This document shows, one piece after another, positions 12,601 to 21,960 of a stretch of DNA of 64,000 bases. The notes beneath the pieces were generated by a model. It worked only from the letters and a program-made list of their open reading frames with translations, had not been told where the DNA came from and did not search any database. The DNA comes from Lophius americanus (lineage: Eukaryota > Chordata > Actinopteri > Lophiiformes > Lophiidae). The stretch covers positions 5,970,501-6,034,500 of the forward strand of contig JBBDHG010000028.1 in assembly GCA_037951165.1 (NCBI GenBank). Direction: 5' to 3'. Numbering within the stretch: the first letter of the stretch is position 1; every line of letters starts with the position of its first letter. A program made the translations under genes and the position numbers.

Positions 12601-15600
12601 GTTACCGGGAATCTGTTACAAAAATAACAAATATACAATAAATGTGTTTTCATTTCATAAGGACATTACACAGAATGACAGTAAATTACAATAAAATTAG
12701 ACTTCAGATATTTCACAAAATGCAGTTATTTTTTACAGAAAACCTTTTTTTTGTGACATCATGATATTTTCTGATAATTTGACCAAAATTTTGATTTTTA
12801 TGGCAAAATGATATGTTTTTCTCATATTCTGATGATAAAATATAGTTATTTTCAGTAAATGACTATATAATCCAACTTAAGAATAATACAGCTACTATTA
12901 AGATAATGTCTATGGTATTTTTTCATAATTTCACTAAAAGCTTGTTTTTTCAAAATAAAATTGTGTTATTTATTTCCACATAGGCCTGTTCTGAGCATGA
13001 AATATATATTTCTTGATTTGGGGTACTTCACCCAACCTGCTACTGTTATACACTGTTAGGAATTTGACCATTTTTTACACTTGCCATTTTTTCACTTTTT
13101 TTTTACCATATCTTCTACGGACAAGTTTTACAGTGTGGCGCATATCATTTCTATTCATGCTGTCATCCCTCTCTCAACATAGCTTCTTGAGAATTAGAGG
13201 CAGGAGATGAAGAAGAGGGCTGAACAGAGTCTGCAGGGGTGGAAGATTTAATCTGAACACAAGCTAGTCCTACATGAGATCATGCCGCATAATGAACATG
13301 AAAAGAATTACTCAAAAAAAGATTTATAGACGACCAAACAGCTTCTTCATACATGATGAATCTGCATAGTCTATGATGAGGTCAGGTTTAATTTTGGGCT
13401 GTTCTTCCTGCACAAGCATTTGTGTTCCTTTACCTCCTACTGGTTTTGTGTTTTTCTGCTGATATCGGTCCATGACCTGCATGACCTCAGCCTTCCTGGC
13501 CTCGTTTTTCCACAAAATTTGGCCTTTGTCAAACCCCTCTCCTCTCCTCTGCCAGCTGCTGCCACTGCTTCCCCTTCCCCTCCTTCCATGTCCTTTCCCA
13601 CCAATGATGTAACACACATCTGTGAGGTCATGTGCATCACAGATACGAGCCATGAGCGAGTGTTATTGAGTGTGAGTTTTACAGTGTGGGTGTGCGCACA
13701 GCCGTCAGGCGCCCTGAGCCTCTCTCTGCTCTGTGTGTCTGTGTGTCTGTCTTTCTGTCTGTCTGTCTGTCTGTCTGTCTGTGTGTGTATGTGGGTGTGT
13801 GTAGTGGAGAGATGGGGCACAGAGGAGGTGGGCGTCTGGCTGGAGCAGCTGAGTCTGGGGGAGTACAGAGACACCTTCATCCGCCACGACATCCGAGGCT
13901 CGGAGCTGCTGCACCTGGAGAGGAGGGATCTGAAGGTACACACCTGTGAATCTGTGTGATATGTCTCTGTGCAACAATCAGCTCTATTTCTGTATCTCCT
14001 CTTGGTCCACTGACCTTCCTCTGTACTTTAACTTGGTAGCTGTTTCTGTGTTGTCCCACCTGTCTTGCTGCGCTGCATCGCTCTGCTTTGCTTCTACTTT
14101 CTGACTGTTGCTTGGTGAAAGAGACTCTCAGTGTCAAACTGTCCCTGTGTCTTTTGAAGCCCGGAGGATTGGGGGGGGGGGCTTAGAACAAACTGAGCTC
14201 TGGAGGGCCAGACGGCGGCCAGTGATATACGTTACAACATACGTTATTGTCCTTTTATAGGGCTCAGTTTCTCTGCATATCAAATGTCTCTACATTTAAT
14301 AATAACACGAAAAATGTAAAAACATGAATAAAAATACATAATTCACAGCTAATGTTGCCATGTCAGGCTTTGTAACAGTATTACTCAAACCGTCATATTA
14401 AACTCTGCACAAGCGTTGCATATAATATATTCCCTATATCAAAGTAGCTTAATGTTGAACGCAGTCAACTTCCAGGTTTACAATACCCCGGAAAAATCAG
14501 GGGAATTATGGAAGCTTCATTGCCACTGCTGCAATTCCTTCATGTTAATGTCATAACTTGGAAACAATGTCATGGGTCACTTTCAGATTTTAAAACCACA
14601 TGGATCTTAGTGCGAGGAAGAATAGGAGTGATTATGGGAAAATTTGACTGGACTCGAGGAGATCTATCTTATAATTGTCATATTTTACTATAGTTGTCCA
14701 TATTTTCAATCTGGTTTTGCAAAACCAGAGTTTCTTTACCTTAACTTCCTAACCATAACTCCAGATGTGTCTAAATTTCACTCTATGAATCGACACAAGG
14801 AAAATGTTTTGTTTTATTACTGAGCTAAAAACAAAAGTTAACTGTAAATATCTTCATTATTTAATCACAATGGGTTCTTATCTTAGAGCATCTTGCTGAG
14901 TTCATAGAAATAGTTAGTTTGAGTAAATATGGACTGTTTGAGATTAATAATGAGTCACATTTAATTTGAGGAGATCAATCAGGGGGATTGCTTGTACAAT
15001 GCAGGGGAGTAGGAGCTTTTCAGGAATATACCCTTGCTTCCAGGGAGGAGAGCGTTGGTCTAGTTGTTTGTATAAGATGTTGATGAAAGTAGGCACAAAT
15101 TAGTTTGAAAATAACTTTTTAGACTCTATATCGTCTGTTAGAAGGTAAAAGTACTCAGACTTGGGATGGGTAATCGAAAACCTCTGTGGGACTCTAAGTA
15201 CAGACTACTCATAGATAGAGCTAAGTGATTGGGCCAAAAGCTGAGGCTCATTTCCCGGCTAAAAGAAGATCCTATTGATAGGCAATGGGAGTCAGAGACT
15301 CTTGAAGTGTGATCCTCATATCAAGTGTGTTCCACAATTTAGTTTTAGATGCTTTCATTGCAGAAAACCCTGCTTTGCTGAGTTTCATTTTCCAAAGTTG
15401 AAGTAGAGTTTTCAGCGCCTGATGACATAGCAGTAGTACCTGGGGGCTGGGGTGGGGGAGCAGGGACATAAACCTGTAGGTTCAGTGCAGTTTTCATCCC
15501 TGAGAAGAATCTTACGGAGTCGTCATCGCCATTACCGCTGCGGATCCTTCATGTTAATGTAACAAATCAAACCCCTTTTTCTGGATATTTTTCAAATTCT

Positions 15601-15738
15601 CTACACACATAGACCTTATTGAGAGGAAGAATTGGATTGATTTTGGGAGCTTTATCTCCAAAAGTTTTGGGCCATAACTTCCTAACTTTTGGTCTGATTT
15701 ATGAATCATGTATCTTATGTATCTTATGTATATGTATG

Positions 15739-15806
<68 letters not shown>

Positions 15807-18295
15807 GTATGTGTTTGTATATTCATGTGATATATCATACCTTACTTTAATAGTTCATATTCTGCTAGGGGAGCAGAGAGTTCTCACAGCGGGCAGTAAT
15901 TTAGATTTGTGACTAAATGAAACTTGAAGTTCATGACACCAGATGCTCATCATGTTGAGAGATAACCAGCCGGGGGAACTAAAGAATAATGTACAATATA
16001 GATAGATATATAGAATCATAGCAGAATATTTATTTCAATCAGAGGTGCTCAGAACATGATATGGTATTTTAAATGCCTTTAATTATTTATTTTTTATGTT
16101 TATTATTATGTCCCAGAAAAGTTGAGAATATCACGGAATTCCCATTTTGGAAAAGGTCAGTTGTATATTTCAGACATGAAGGGGAGCTTTATTCTCCAAA
16201 AGTTTAGGGGCCATAATTTCTCAACTGTTGGTCCAATAAAGTCCAAATCTTGTGCCTATGTTATCTTGTCTATATCATATTTTACTCTGCTAGTTAATAT
16301 TTTACTCACTAGGGGGGGTAAAATAAATATATATACATATGCATACATACATACATACATACATCCAAATTTTTTTTGTTATTAATTGATCCAAGTAATA
16401 GATAAATCTTTTTTTTCTTTTAATCTAATATTTAGAGAAATAACAGAACAGAAATCTCTCCATTCTGTGGTTACACTGTAAAAAGAGAAAAGAAAGACAT
16501 TTTTTGTTTAAATCAAAAGATTACTTCAACTGGTAACAATCAATTATAAAGTATTTGAAACTTAAAGTAATAAGTTTACACCAAAATACTTAATTTAATT
16601 AAGGTTACTAGTTGAAGACATTTCTTTAAAAAAAAATGAGTCAATCGAATTAAGTACTTACAATTTAATTAAATAGGTCAGACTGAAAATACCTAATTTA
16701 GGTTACTAGTTGAGATAACGTTTTTATGTTCATCAACAGTTTTGTTTTTACTGTGAAAAGTGAAATTGTAGCTCTTGAAAATTCTTTCAAATTTAAGTAC
16801 TTCCTTCATTTAAATTTGTGTTTAATTGTGCGTTATAATTTGATGAATTAAACCAGTCACAATATTTGAGTCCGTTTAGTTTCAGCTGCTAAGAAAAAAA
16901 GGAAAACATAAGCAGGCGGGGGAAAAAAGGCTACTTTTTAGTGACAAGAAACTTAAAAATAAGCAAAATAAATTCTAAAGGCAAACAATTTTAGAATAAA
17001 AAAAATTTAAAAAAAAGAATAAAAGAAAAATGTGTGACGGAGTGAAACAAAGGAAATAAAGATAATAATACAATTAAATAAATAATAATTTGTAAATAAT
17101 AAAAAAAATACGTTAAATGAATATGAAATAATGTAAAATAAATGAAACTAAATTTTTATATAAATAAAAAAATAAACAAAAATTAGACAGAGTGAAAGAA
17201 CAGAGGCATAGATGGGATGGAAACACAAGGAGCAAAGAGCGTGTGGATTTGACACACAGGAAGATAATCAGGGACAGGTGAAACCAAATGGGACAATCAC
17301 AAAGGCCGGAAGAGCTCAGAGACAGGAAGTGAAAAAACGGCCAAACATGACACACGAGGTACGAAGTTGGTCAACTTCCTCATGTGACGGCTGTGGAGGT
17401 TGTAAGTTTTAATAAAGGACGGTATTCATTCATTCTCTCCAACATGAATTATGCTGGAAGAATAGCCTGTAATCCTTCTGTTTCTGAAACACTTCTCTCA
17501 AACTTTACATTCTAGCTTGAAATTAAGAATTATAAGGAGGTGCGGCTTTTGATCTTTTCTACAAATTTCTTTTCTTTAGCATTAATCCAGATCCCCTCTT
17601 CTATTCTACCCCTGTGAGATGAATGATATCATCTCAAGATTACTCTATATTACTTTAATTAGTCCTGATCACTAATGACCACTTTATCCCACTTTATCAA
17701 TAATTATATCCCCGAAAAATCTGAATATGATGGAAACCCCATCAGATCCTTAATGTTAACACAATAATTCAAAAAATATTTCATGGATCTTTTTTTAAAA
17801 ATATTCTTATGGGTGTTAGTGAGAGGAACTACTGGATTGGTTTTAGGGAAAGGACAATTGTATATTTACGCCATCAATAGATTGTTTGGACCCTAACTTC
17901 ACATTTAATTCAAGTTCAATCAAGTGAATTGGTTGTACAATGCAGGGGATTGGGGGCTTTCCTGGATAAACCCTTGCTTTGGGGACAGTGGGGTTGGCCT
18001 TGTTATATTAGTCAACTTATGTCAAAGTTTTGACCTTGAATTATACAGAAAAAATCAAAATATAATTTCTAGATATATTTAAGAAGAAGAAGCTGGAAGG
18101 CCACCATAGATTCTTAGACAGGGAGGGGTGAGGTAATTTAAATTTATATAAGATGATTGAATATGTTTAAGCTTGACGGAATTTGATGGTCGTCTTATTT
18201 CTTCTCAGGATCTGGGGATATCGAAAGTGGGTCATATGAAGAGAATTCTCCAGGGAACTAAGGACCTGGCCAAGGCCTCAATGGTTGACCTCTAA
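496..18295 (+). CDS. dgkh: Diacylglycerol kinase eta, C-terminal half (14 exons, 5'-truncated by window edge)
   Basis: Type II diacylglycerol kinase, which phosphorylates diacylglycerol to phosphatidic acid at membranes. Exons are 496-630, 885-1002, 1098-1208, 3312-3408, 4651-4758, 7565-7678, 7771-7905, 9247-9407, 9526-9631, 10699-10791, 11369-11488, 11658-11763, 13805-13935 and 18209-18295. Every junction has a usable acceptor and donor, and the phases chain without a stop, giving 539 complete codons plus a partial one. In order the protein shows the end of the Ser/Thr-rich linker, the accessory catalytic subdomain (MNNYFGIGLDAKISLEFNN, then [20 protein letters not shown]), helical C-terminal segments, a basic stretch (FRIVPKFKKEKAAKK) and a SAM domain (VWLEQLSLGEYRDTF, RHDIRGSELLHLERRDLK). 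Delta and eta paralogues are very similar here; AKAP11 immediately downstream favours eta, as in mammals. Upstream exons for the PH, C1 and catalytic core are outside the window. Confidence 0.93.
640..690 (+). repeat. CA-rich microsatellite
   Basis: Interrupted CA/CACG tract immediately after the donor at 631. Confidence 0.8.
804..884 (+). repeat. dgkh: GT/TGTA microsatellite abutting an exon acceptor
   Basis: Interrupted GT repeat that runs straight into the acceptor CAG of the exon at 885, so the repeat itself serves as the pyrimidine-poor tract before the 3' splice site. Confidence 0.9.
885..1002 (+). CDS. dgkh: dgkh exon: linker to accessory domain
   Basis: Encodes LRAGLAASIAGSSIISKMLL and DPFGATPFIDPDLDS, highly conserved in delta/eta kinases. 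The acceptor (gtgtgtgcag) sits at the end of a GT/TGTA microsatellite that replaces a normal pyrimidine tract. The donor is gtaaga at 1003. Phase 1 in, phase 2 out. Confidence 0.93.
1098..1208 (+). CDS. dgkh: dgkh exon: start of the accessory catalytic subdomain
   Basis: Reads EGYMEKCVMNNYFGIGLDAK then ISLEFNNKREEHPEKC, the signature opening of the DAGKa accessory domain. The acceptor is atcccag, the donor gtaaga at 1209. A split Leu codon is completed at the 5' end, and AG is left over at the 3' end. Confidence 0.95.
1209..3311 (+). other. dgkh: DGKH intron, no recognisable element
   Basis: About 2.1 kb with no convincing coding frame and no repeat family I can name. The stretch at 1540-2220 has balanced composition and could be an old element, but its reading frames are broken and unrecognised. 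Confidence 0.5.
3312..3408 (+). CDS. dgkh: dgkh exon: accessory subdomain
   Basis: Reads SRTKNMMWYGVLGTKELLQR and continues TYKNLEQKVQLE, typical of the delta/eta accessory domain. The acceptor is ctgcacag, the donor gtgaga at 3409. Ends in phase 0. Confidence 0.95.
4651..4758 (+). CDS. dgkh: dgkh exon: accessory subdomain core
   Basis: Encodes [20 protein letters not shown] and [16 protein letters not shown], 36 codons in phase 0-0. The acceptor gtcttcccag and donor gtgagt are near consensus. The [13 protein letters not shown] core is diagnostic for diacylglycerol kinases. Confidence 0.96.
5870..6180 (+). mobile_element. RTE/Rex3-like LINE reverse transcriptase remnant
   Basis: Translated pieces resemble an RTE-clade reverse transcriptase: a VED-MYE start, a GWFEVEVGLHQG-ALSP core spread over shifted frames, then STVQSNGECGKEVRKRLQAG followed by WSGSRRVSG. 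The region between the two blocks is missing, so it is an internally deleted, frameshifted copy lying in a DGKH intron. Confidence 0.7.
6775..6892 (-). repeat. Unnamed dispersed repeat, partial copy 1 (minus)
   Basis: Contains the reverse complement of the gggggag core and of the tgaatcaacat-gatct segment of the family described at 14480. It abuts the L2 tail. Confidence 0.5.
6893..6972 (-). mobile_element. L2-type LINE 3' tail with (ATT)n, minus strand
   Basis: On the minus strand it reads gatttgatccaaatgtaaag, then tgcattataaattaaatg and an (ATT)n tail. The same string occurs at 30722 and, slightly changed, after the L2 reverse transcriptase at 32308, which identifies it. Confidence 0.8.
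7565..7678 (+). CDS. dgkh: dgkh exon: accessory subdomain
   Basis: Encodes 38 codons beginning IFCAPSFDDKILEVVAVFGS and ending MAVSRVIKLQHHRIAQ. The acceptor is tgttttgcag, the donor gtgaga at 7679. Phase 0-0. The DDKILEVVAV stretch is the conserved DGK accessory beta-strand motif. Confidence 0.96.
7771..7905 (+). CDS. dgkh: dgkh exon: end of the accessory subdomain
   Basis: Encodes 45 codons: CRTVKITILGDEGVPIQVDG, then EAWIQPPGVIKIQHKNRAQM and LTRDR. The VQVDGE-W-Q-PPG type motif closes the accessory domain in the family. It lies only 92 bases after the previous exon. The acceptor ccaaatcag has a weak pyrimidine tract; the donor is gtgagg. Confidence 0.95.
8420..8880 (-). repeat. Unnamed dispersed repeat, copy 2 (minus)
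   Basis: On the minus strand it shows the shared blocks in order: attagggggagctttc, a gtccaaatttg-like block, a gatct block, and the terminal gattgcttgtacaacgcagg with gggattgggagctttcgggg. It has several small indels. Confidence 0.75.
9247..9407 (+). CDS. dgkh: dgkh exon: C-terminal helical region
   Basis: Reads AFENTLKSWEDKLKYDKPPL and ends LVQMCARAAEELITR. The first half is conserved with eta/delta; the middle (PHLYPQQSVDLATEEEST) is more variable. The acceptor is tttacag, the donor gtaaac. Phase 0 in, phase 2 out. Confidence 0.93.
9526..9631 (+). CDS. dgkh: dgkh exon: C-terminal helical region
   Basis: Reads ICEAAKTNGMLEQELAHAVN and AASHAINKTHPKFPE after completing an Arg codon. LEQELAHAVNA is strongly conserved in delta/eta kinases. 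The acceptor is catctcag, the donor gtaagc at 9632. Confidence 0.93.
9632..10698 (+). other. dgkh: DGKH intron, one SINE-like scrap
   Basis: About 1.07 kb. Apart from the stretch at 10500-10600 described separately, I see no gene or named repeat. Confidence 0.5.
10500..10600 (+). mobile_element. Possible SINE scrap
   Basis: Contains ggtccttgtgcaagacactg aaccc, which resembles tccttgagcaagatactgaa ctcc inside the SINE at 44120. Too short and diverged for certainty. Confidence 0.4.
10699..10791 (+). CDS. dgkh: dgkh exon: C-terminal helical region
   Basis: 31 codons, SLTRNTAIEVASTVKALYNE then TESLMLGRVSL, conserved in delta/eta. The acceptor is tgtttccag, the donor gtcagt at 10792. Phase 0-0. 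Confidence 0.92.
10860..11230 (+). repeat. Unnamed dispersed repeat, copy 3
   Basis: Shows gccactaggtggagctttat ctcc, then gtccaaatttggtgcatatg aatc, catattttactcactagggg and the aaacacaggtttttcttact taacttccta block. It lies in the intron before the exon at 11369. Confidence 0.8.
11369..11488 (+). CDS. dgkh: dgkh exon: C-terminal helical region
   Basis: 40 codons, QLDLPEEEHLSSALQSLELE then LGKLGEIPWLYHILQPNDEE. The EIPWLY core is shared with mammalian eta. The acceptor is ccttgcag, the donor gtaagc. Phase 0-0, so skipping would preserve the frame. Confidence 0.92.
11658..11763 (+). CDS. dgkh: dgkh exon: basic segment before the SAM domain
   Basis: Reads DHSLGYGKRNSRSSMFRIVP and KFKKEKAAKKTSPQS. 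FRIVPKFKKEK is a conserved basic stretch in eta. The acceptor is ataccag, the donor gtaggg at 11764. It leaves one base (phase 1), which pairs with the SAM exon. Reading through the donor gives 19 more codons before a stop at 11820. Confidence 0.92.
12405..12910 (+). repeat. Imperfect tandem duplication, about 256-bp period
   Basis: gacagtaagttataatgaaa ttag at 12421 recurs as gacagtaaattacaataaaa ttag at 12677, followed in both by a ttcaca block, a cag-ttattttt block and an atgatatttt block. AT-rich and noncoding; it may be a decayed DNA transposon. Confidence 0.6.
13737..13803 (+). repeat. dgkh: (TGTC)n/(GT)n microsatellite before the SAM exon
   Basis: Compound TGTC then GT repeat ending at the acceptor TAG at 13802-13804. 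It occupies the usual polypyrimidine-tract position. Confidence 0.93.
13805..13935 (+). CDS. dgkh: dgkh exon: SAM domain, first part
   Basis: Completes Val and reads ERWGTEEVGVWLEQLSLGEY then RDTFIRHDIRGSELLHLERR DLK. This is the SAM domain that drives oligomerisation in delta/eta2 kinases. The acceptor gtgtgtgtag lies at the end of a (TGTC)n/(GT)n microsatellite. The donor is gtacac. In mammals the SAM domain is isoform-specific, so inclusion here may be regulated. Confidence 0.94.
14480..15070 (+). repeat. Unnamed dispersed repeat, longest copy (4)
   Basis: Begins near ccccggaaaaatcaggggaa, then a ccttcatgttaatgtcataa block, the acatggatcttagtgcgagg aaga block, a gatctatcttataattgtca block, and ends with gattgcttgtacaatgcagg ggagtaggagcttttcagga. 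No long open frame. Confidence 0.8.
15505..15885 (+). repeat. Unnamed dispersed repeat, copy 5, split by (TA)n
   Basis: Contains ccttcatgttaatgtaacaa, a ttattgagaggaagaattgg block and gggagctttatctccaaaag ttttgggccataacttcctaa, then is interrupted by the (TA)n tract at 15727-15808 and resumes with atcataccttactttaatag ttcatattctgctagggga. Confidence 0.8.
15727..15808 (+). repeat. (TA)n microsatellite
   Basis: Long alternating TA run flanked by TATG and CACA. Confidence 0.95.
16110..16320 (+). repeat. Unnamed dispersed repeat, copy 6
   Basis: Contains gaaaaggtcagttgtatatt tc, gaaggggagctttattctcc, a ggccataatttctcaactgt tggtccaataaagtccaaat block and tactcactaggggggg. Confidence 0.8.
16335..16364 (+). 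repeat. (ATAC)n microsatellite
   Basis: Head-to-tail catacatacatacatacata run. Confidence 0.9.
16465..16765 (+). repeat. AT-rich element, possible MITE
   Basis: Starts ttacactgtaaaaagagaaa and contains two similar blocks ending aggttactagttgaagacat and aggttactagttgagataac, with a ttttactgtgaaaagtgaaa end. Ends in (T)TTTTACTGTG / CACTGTAAAAA suggest terminal inverted repeats of a small DNA transposon. Confidence 0.45.
17700..18000 (+). repeat. Unnamed dispersed repeat, copy 7
   Basis: Contains a ccgaaaaatctgaatatgat block, a cagatccttaatgttaacac block, a gttagtgagaggaactactg block and the terminal ttgtacaatgcaggggattg ggggctttcctgg. The middle gggggag segment is partly deleted. Confidence 0.75.
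18209..18295 (+). CDS. dgkh: dgkh terminal coding exon: SAM domain end and stop
   Basis: Reads DLGISKVGHMKRILQGTKDL then AKASMVDL and stop TAA (18293-18295). DLG-KVGHMKRIL is the last SAM helix of DGK delta/eta. The acceptor is cttctcag. The tail after the SAM helix differs from the Ala/Val-rich mammalian end. It is separated from the first SAM exon by a 4.3 kb intron. Confidence 0.94.
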   Translation, partial: DLGISKVGHMKRILQGTKDLAKASMVDL

Positions 18296-18555
18296 TCCGG
18301 AAACAGGATGTTACCCGTGAGGGGAAAAACAACCGTTCTCCTTGAATGAATGGACTAGTTTGGGAGTCCCGTAGGTGGCAGAGGAGAAGGTGATTGGTGT
18401 TGGAGCAGAGCTGGATATGAGTCCTTCGGCTCAAAGAGCCTTTGTCATCTTGATGCATTCATGTGTTTGTTGTGCTGTGGTGCCAAAATGGGAGCTGACG
18501 GAGACCAAGAAAGAGCTCATGGATCTTCACAATAAAAGCCATTAAGTTAAAAATC
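18296..18555 (+). other. dgkh: dgkh 3' untranslated region with poly(A) signal
   Basis: After the TAA stop, a canonical AATAAA hexamer lies at 18531-18536, giving a compact UTR of about 260 bases. Cleavage is expected 10-30 bases later. A longer alternative UTR cannot be excluded without transcripts. Confidence 0.6.
18531..18536 (+). terminator. dgkh: dgkh poly(A) signal AATAAA
   Basis: First canonical hexamer downstream of the stop codon, 236 bases away and preceded by unique sequence. Transcript ends were not available to confirm use. Confidence 0.6.
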
Positions 18556-19209
18556 CATTTATAGCACACAATCAGGTATGCAACTAACCTTACTGTTGAC
18601 CCGTCTGGGTCCACAAACTCGTAGCAAAACCAGGACTTCCATGATTAAGTGCGTGGGATGACATTGACTATGATTTTGTGGAACTGCGTGATGTTTGCTG
18701 GACGCTGCCTCTCGTCTCTGAGCTGCACTGAAACGGCCTGCGATCCTGTAAGTAGATGAACACGGTGGTTTCCAGGAAGGTGGTGAAGATAATGTTGCAT
18801 GCTCAGCTCGCTCTACTTCAGTTTAACTGCATGATTATTAGTGTCTTGATTTTTTTTGTGTTTGTGCACAATAACACTTGAACAAGTTTGACATGACTTA
18901 AGTATAATGATGCCATTTGTTACTACTGACAGCATCCTCTTTTTTGGGTTTGATTCAATCTTTCTTCCAGCTTTTAATTTATTTTGTTTGCATGGAATTG
19001 ACAAGTCAAAGGTTTGTGCCATATTTTACAGTGATTTAATGCTTTACTATTATTGATAAATGTCAAAAGAAGTTTTGAAATATCTGTGGAGGCGGTGTGA
19101 ATAGAAACATTCTCTGTGGATGTGGGGATCAGTACCAAAGTGAATGTCCAAGAACTCTTTTCCGGATCTTAAATTCTTTGGCCAGTTAGGAAGAGTTACG
19201 GTGGCTCGG

Positions 19210-19935
19210 ATGTGCAAAACAGATTTACAATATATGAAACACTCATACCAAAAGAAAAAAAGGTTTATAATTCAGGAAAAAAAACGCAAAAGCAAAAACC
19301 AAATGAACAAGATGCAAAAACACTTATTTACATGAATGGCATCGACTGTAGAAATAAATTGACCTTTTTGGGATTAATTAAGTATTCTGAACAGAACTGA
19401 ACAGAAAAATGAAGTTATAAAATGCAACACCAAAAGAAAACAAAATTACAAAAGAAAAACACATTTACAGTTTGTAAAACACTTTTACCAAAAGAAAACG
19501 AACTTCAATTTTGAAAACCAAATTACAACAATAGGAAATACAAATTTGCAATATTTAAATAAATACTTTTACCAAAAGGAACCCAACCTTACATTTTAGA
19601 AAACAAAAACAAATGTACGATATGGAAAACTTTTACATAAAGAACACAAACAAATTTTAGAAACAAAAGAACAACAACAGCAAAAACAAATTCAAAATAT
19701 ACGCTTTTATCGAAGAAAACCAACTTGTATTTTAGAAAACAAAAATACAAGAAAGAACAGTAAATTGAAAGAAAAGTCAAAAGTGTGTAGGTAACTTTTC
19801 AATCAAACTTTCCAAGTTGTTTCAGGGTTTGTAAAAGTGTTTTGAATATTGTTAATATGTTTTTGCCTTTTTCTAAGATGTAAATTTGTTTTGCGGTTGG
19901 TAAAATGTTACATGTTGTAAATGTATTTTTGCACT
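19210..19935. repeat. A-rich degenerate array with inverted flank
   Basis: The motif acttttaccaaaagaaaac recurs with variation near 19225, 19422, 19485, 19565, 19630 and 19705. The end of the region (about 19825-19935) carries the same motifs in reverse complement (ggtttgtaaaagtgttttga; ttggtaaaatgttacatg), so the array is flanked by an inverted counterpart. Confidence 0.65.
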
Positions 19936-21179
19936 TTTGGGCCAGTGAAACGAGAGTATTAGCATTGGGACGAGTTATTGGTTGAAGGCGGCTTCATATT
20001 GTTAGTTAGTCAGGCAATGCTCATAGGCACCTTTTAACTTCCTGCTTGAATACGGGTGCAACTCTCATATCATTGCATAGAATTTCACCCCAACCTTTGA
20101 CATTTTTGCTAATTTATGGCATTTTTAACACTAAGGAGAAGTTAGGCTTTAATACAGCAGTTGATCTGCGTGATAACACAGTTTATGCAAATTATTAGTC
20201 AAGACATTGATAAAACCTAAACTTTAAGTTTCTTTCCAGAGTGGTGGCATTACAGGGTATATTTCTATATGTGATGCTTAGTTTATATACAGGACACACA
20301 CACACACATATATATGTAACAATTGTGAGTTGTTGAATCTCTTGTACATGATGATGCTGTTCTTTCTTCTAACAATGCTGCAATATTTTATCTCTTCTTT
20401 TTATAGGTTTCTGACGTTTCTTTTTCGTACCACACGTTTGGGGATCACGTTATATAAGTTAGACTGGTAGACAGACCGCTTCTTCTTAGGGATTCTTTTC
20501 CTGCGGTTGACTCGTTTGTAGTTTTGCTCCCCTGTGCTTCCAGTATGAAACACTAACGTTGGACTGAGTCCATGATTGAGCAGAATGGGCAGTCATGAAT
20601 GTTAGGTTGAATTTGTATAGCAGTGAGCGTGTTTGGGTGTGTCAGTACAAACGTGGCATTTTGTACCTTTTTACCTTACTGTGTACTTTGCATTGCCAAA
20701 TAATGATATAATGTAACTTTAATGTAGTTTTACCCCATTTGGAAAATAATTTGTTGCTAATGATAGTAATAAGCCTACTGTTAAGAATGAGTTAAAACAC
20801 GTATTTGGTTTTACTGGATATTAAATGCTAAATAATAATAGAGTGTGAGGGCATCAGGGGCTGAGCTGACTGCAGTGGTCTCCACTGATAATCTCAGGTC
20901 TCTGCAGCCACTGACTAACATGGTCAAAGAGTATGATTCCATCTCTGCTCACGTCTCCTGTCACACAGTTTACAGTGTTTAGTAAACCCTAGTGCTGCTA
21001 AATGCAGAAACCAATAATCTGTCAATCAGATTCCAATCCATGTTTTCCGTATCTTCATGATTCTTGAGCCTGTATGAAGCCATCGATAACATAAAGTAGC
21101 TTTACATCTTAAGCTCATTAATTATTAACACACAAGTGCACAGCTGGAAGCAAAATGATTTAACATCCATTGTTTATTA

Positions 21180-21960
21180 AGCTGGGCCTACTCTGTACGA
21201 TTTGTGACTGTCTTTGGCCCGATATCTGAGCCAAACCACTCATTTTGGAGTCAGACTGAATTCCATGTTCATCTGGGATTATTTGCTGTGCAATTTTTTA
21301 GGGGGGGGGGTCATCAGCTCCCGCCTTTTTTCTCACTGTGCATGTTGGAAGTGGCAAACAGAGAGTCTGAGTTACCATGGCGACACGGAACATAATGTGT
21401 ATAATATATAAGTTGTCCTAAAGTAGGAAGTGCAGTTTATGGACGGTAGCAACTGGACAACAAGGAAGAAACAGAAAGGTTCTTAGCTGTTAGAGTGCTG
21501 CTATCAAGTCAGCACTCTTAACACTCATAACTAGTTTACCCACAACTCTCTGCTAAATGGATCAGACACTCTGTCCGCGTCCTACTACCCACCTCCTAGT
21601 CAATATATGCCATCCTGGACACCTACGAGTAAAGAAACGTCTGCGCTTCATTTTTAGAGGTTCTGGCACACACAGTTGCACAAATGATCAAGGCAGATTG
21701 TTTCTGTCTCGTAAGCATGTTGCTTGCAAATAAAATTCTTCCTGCCTCGGAGCTTTCAAACAAATCTTTGACAATAACCAGAATGGAACGTTTCTTTTTT
21801 TTATACACGGTATGTAGCACAGACATCGTGAGCTATGGCTTTACATTGCAGACGATTTATTCATGCAGTAGAAGTTGGAATCAAACTACCACAGATGTAA
21901 AATCGTACAGTGTATGCTCCTCTTTTAGAGGGTTATGGGTGAGCTGTTTTAATAACCTCA
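21180..21960 (+). repeat. Two-copy dispersed element, copy A
   Basis: Shares ordered blocks with 44450-45150: gtctgagttaccatggcgac ac, gacacctacgagt, ggagctttcaaacaaatctt and gttggaatcaaac with tcgtacagtgtatgctc. Same orientation in both places. No recognisable protein. Confidence 0.6.

Noticed and set aside
13420..13959. 179-codon plus-strand frame including the SAM exon
   Set aside because: The part before 13805 is intron plus the microsatellite translated in frame; only 13805-13935 is coding.
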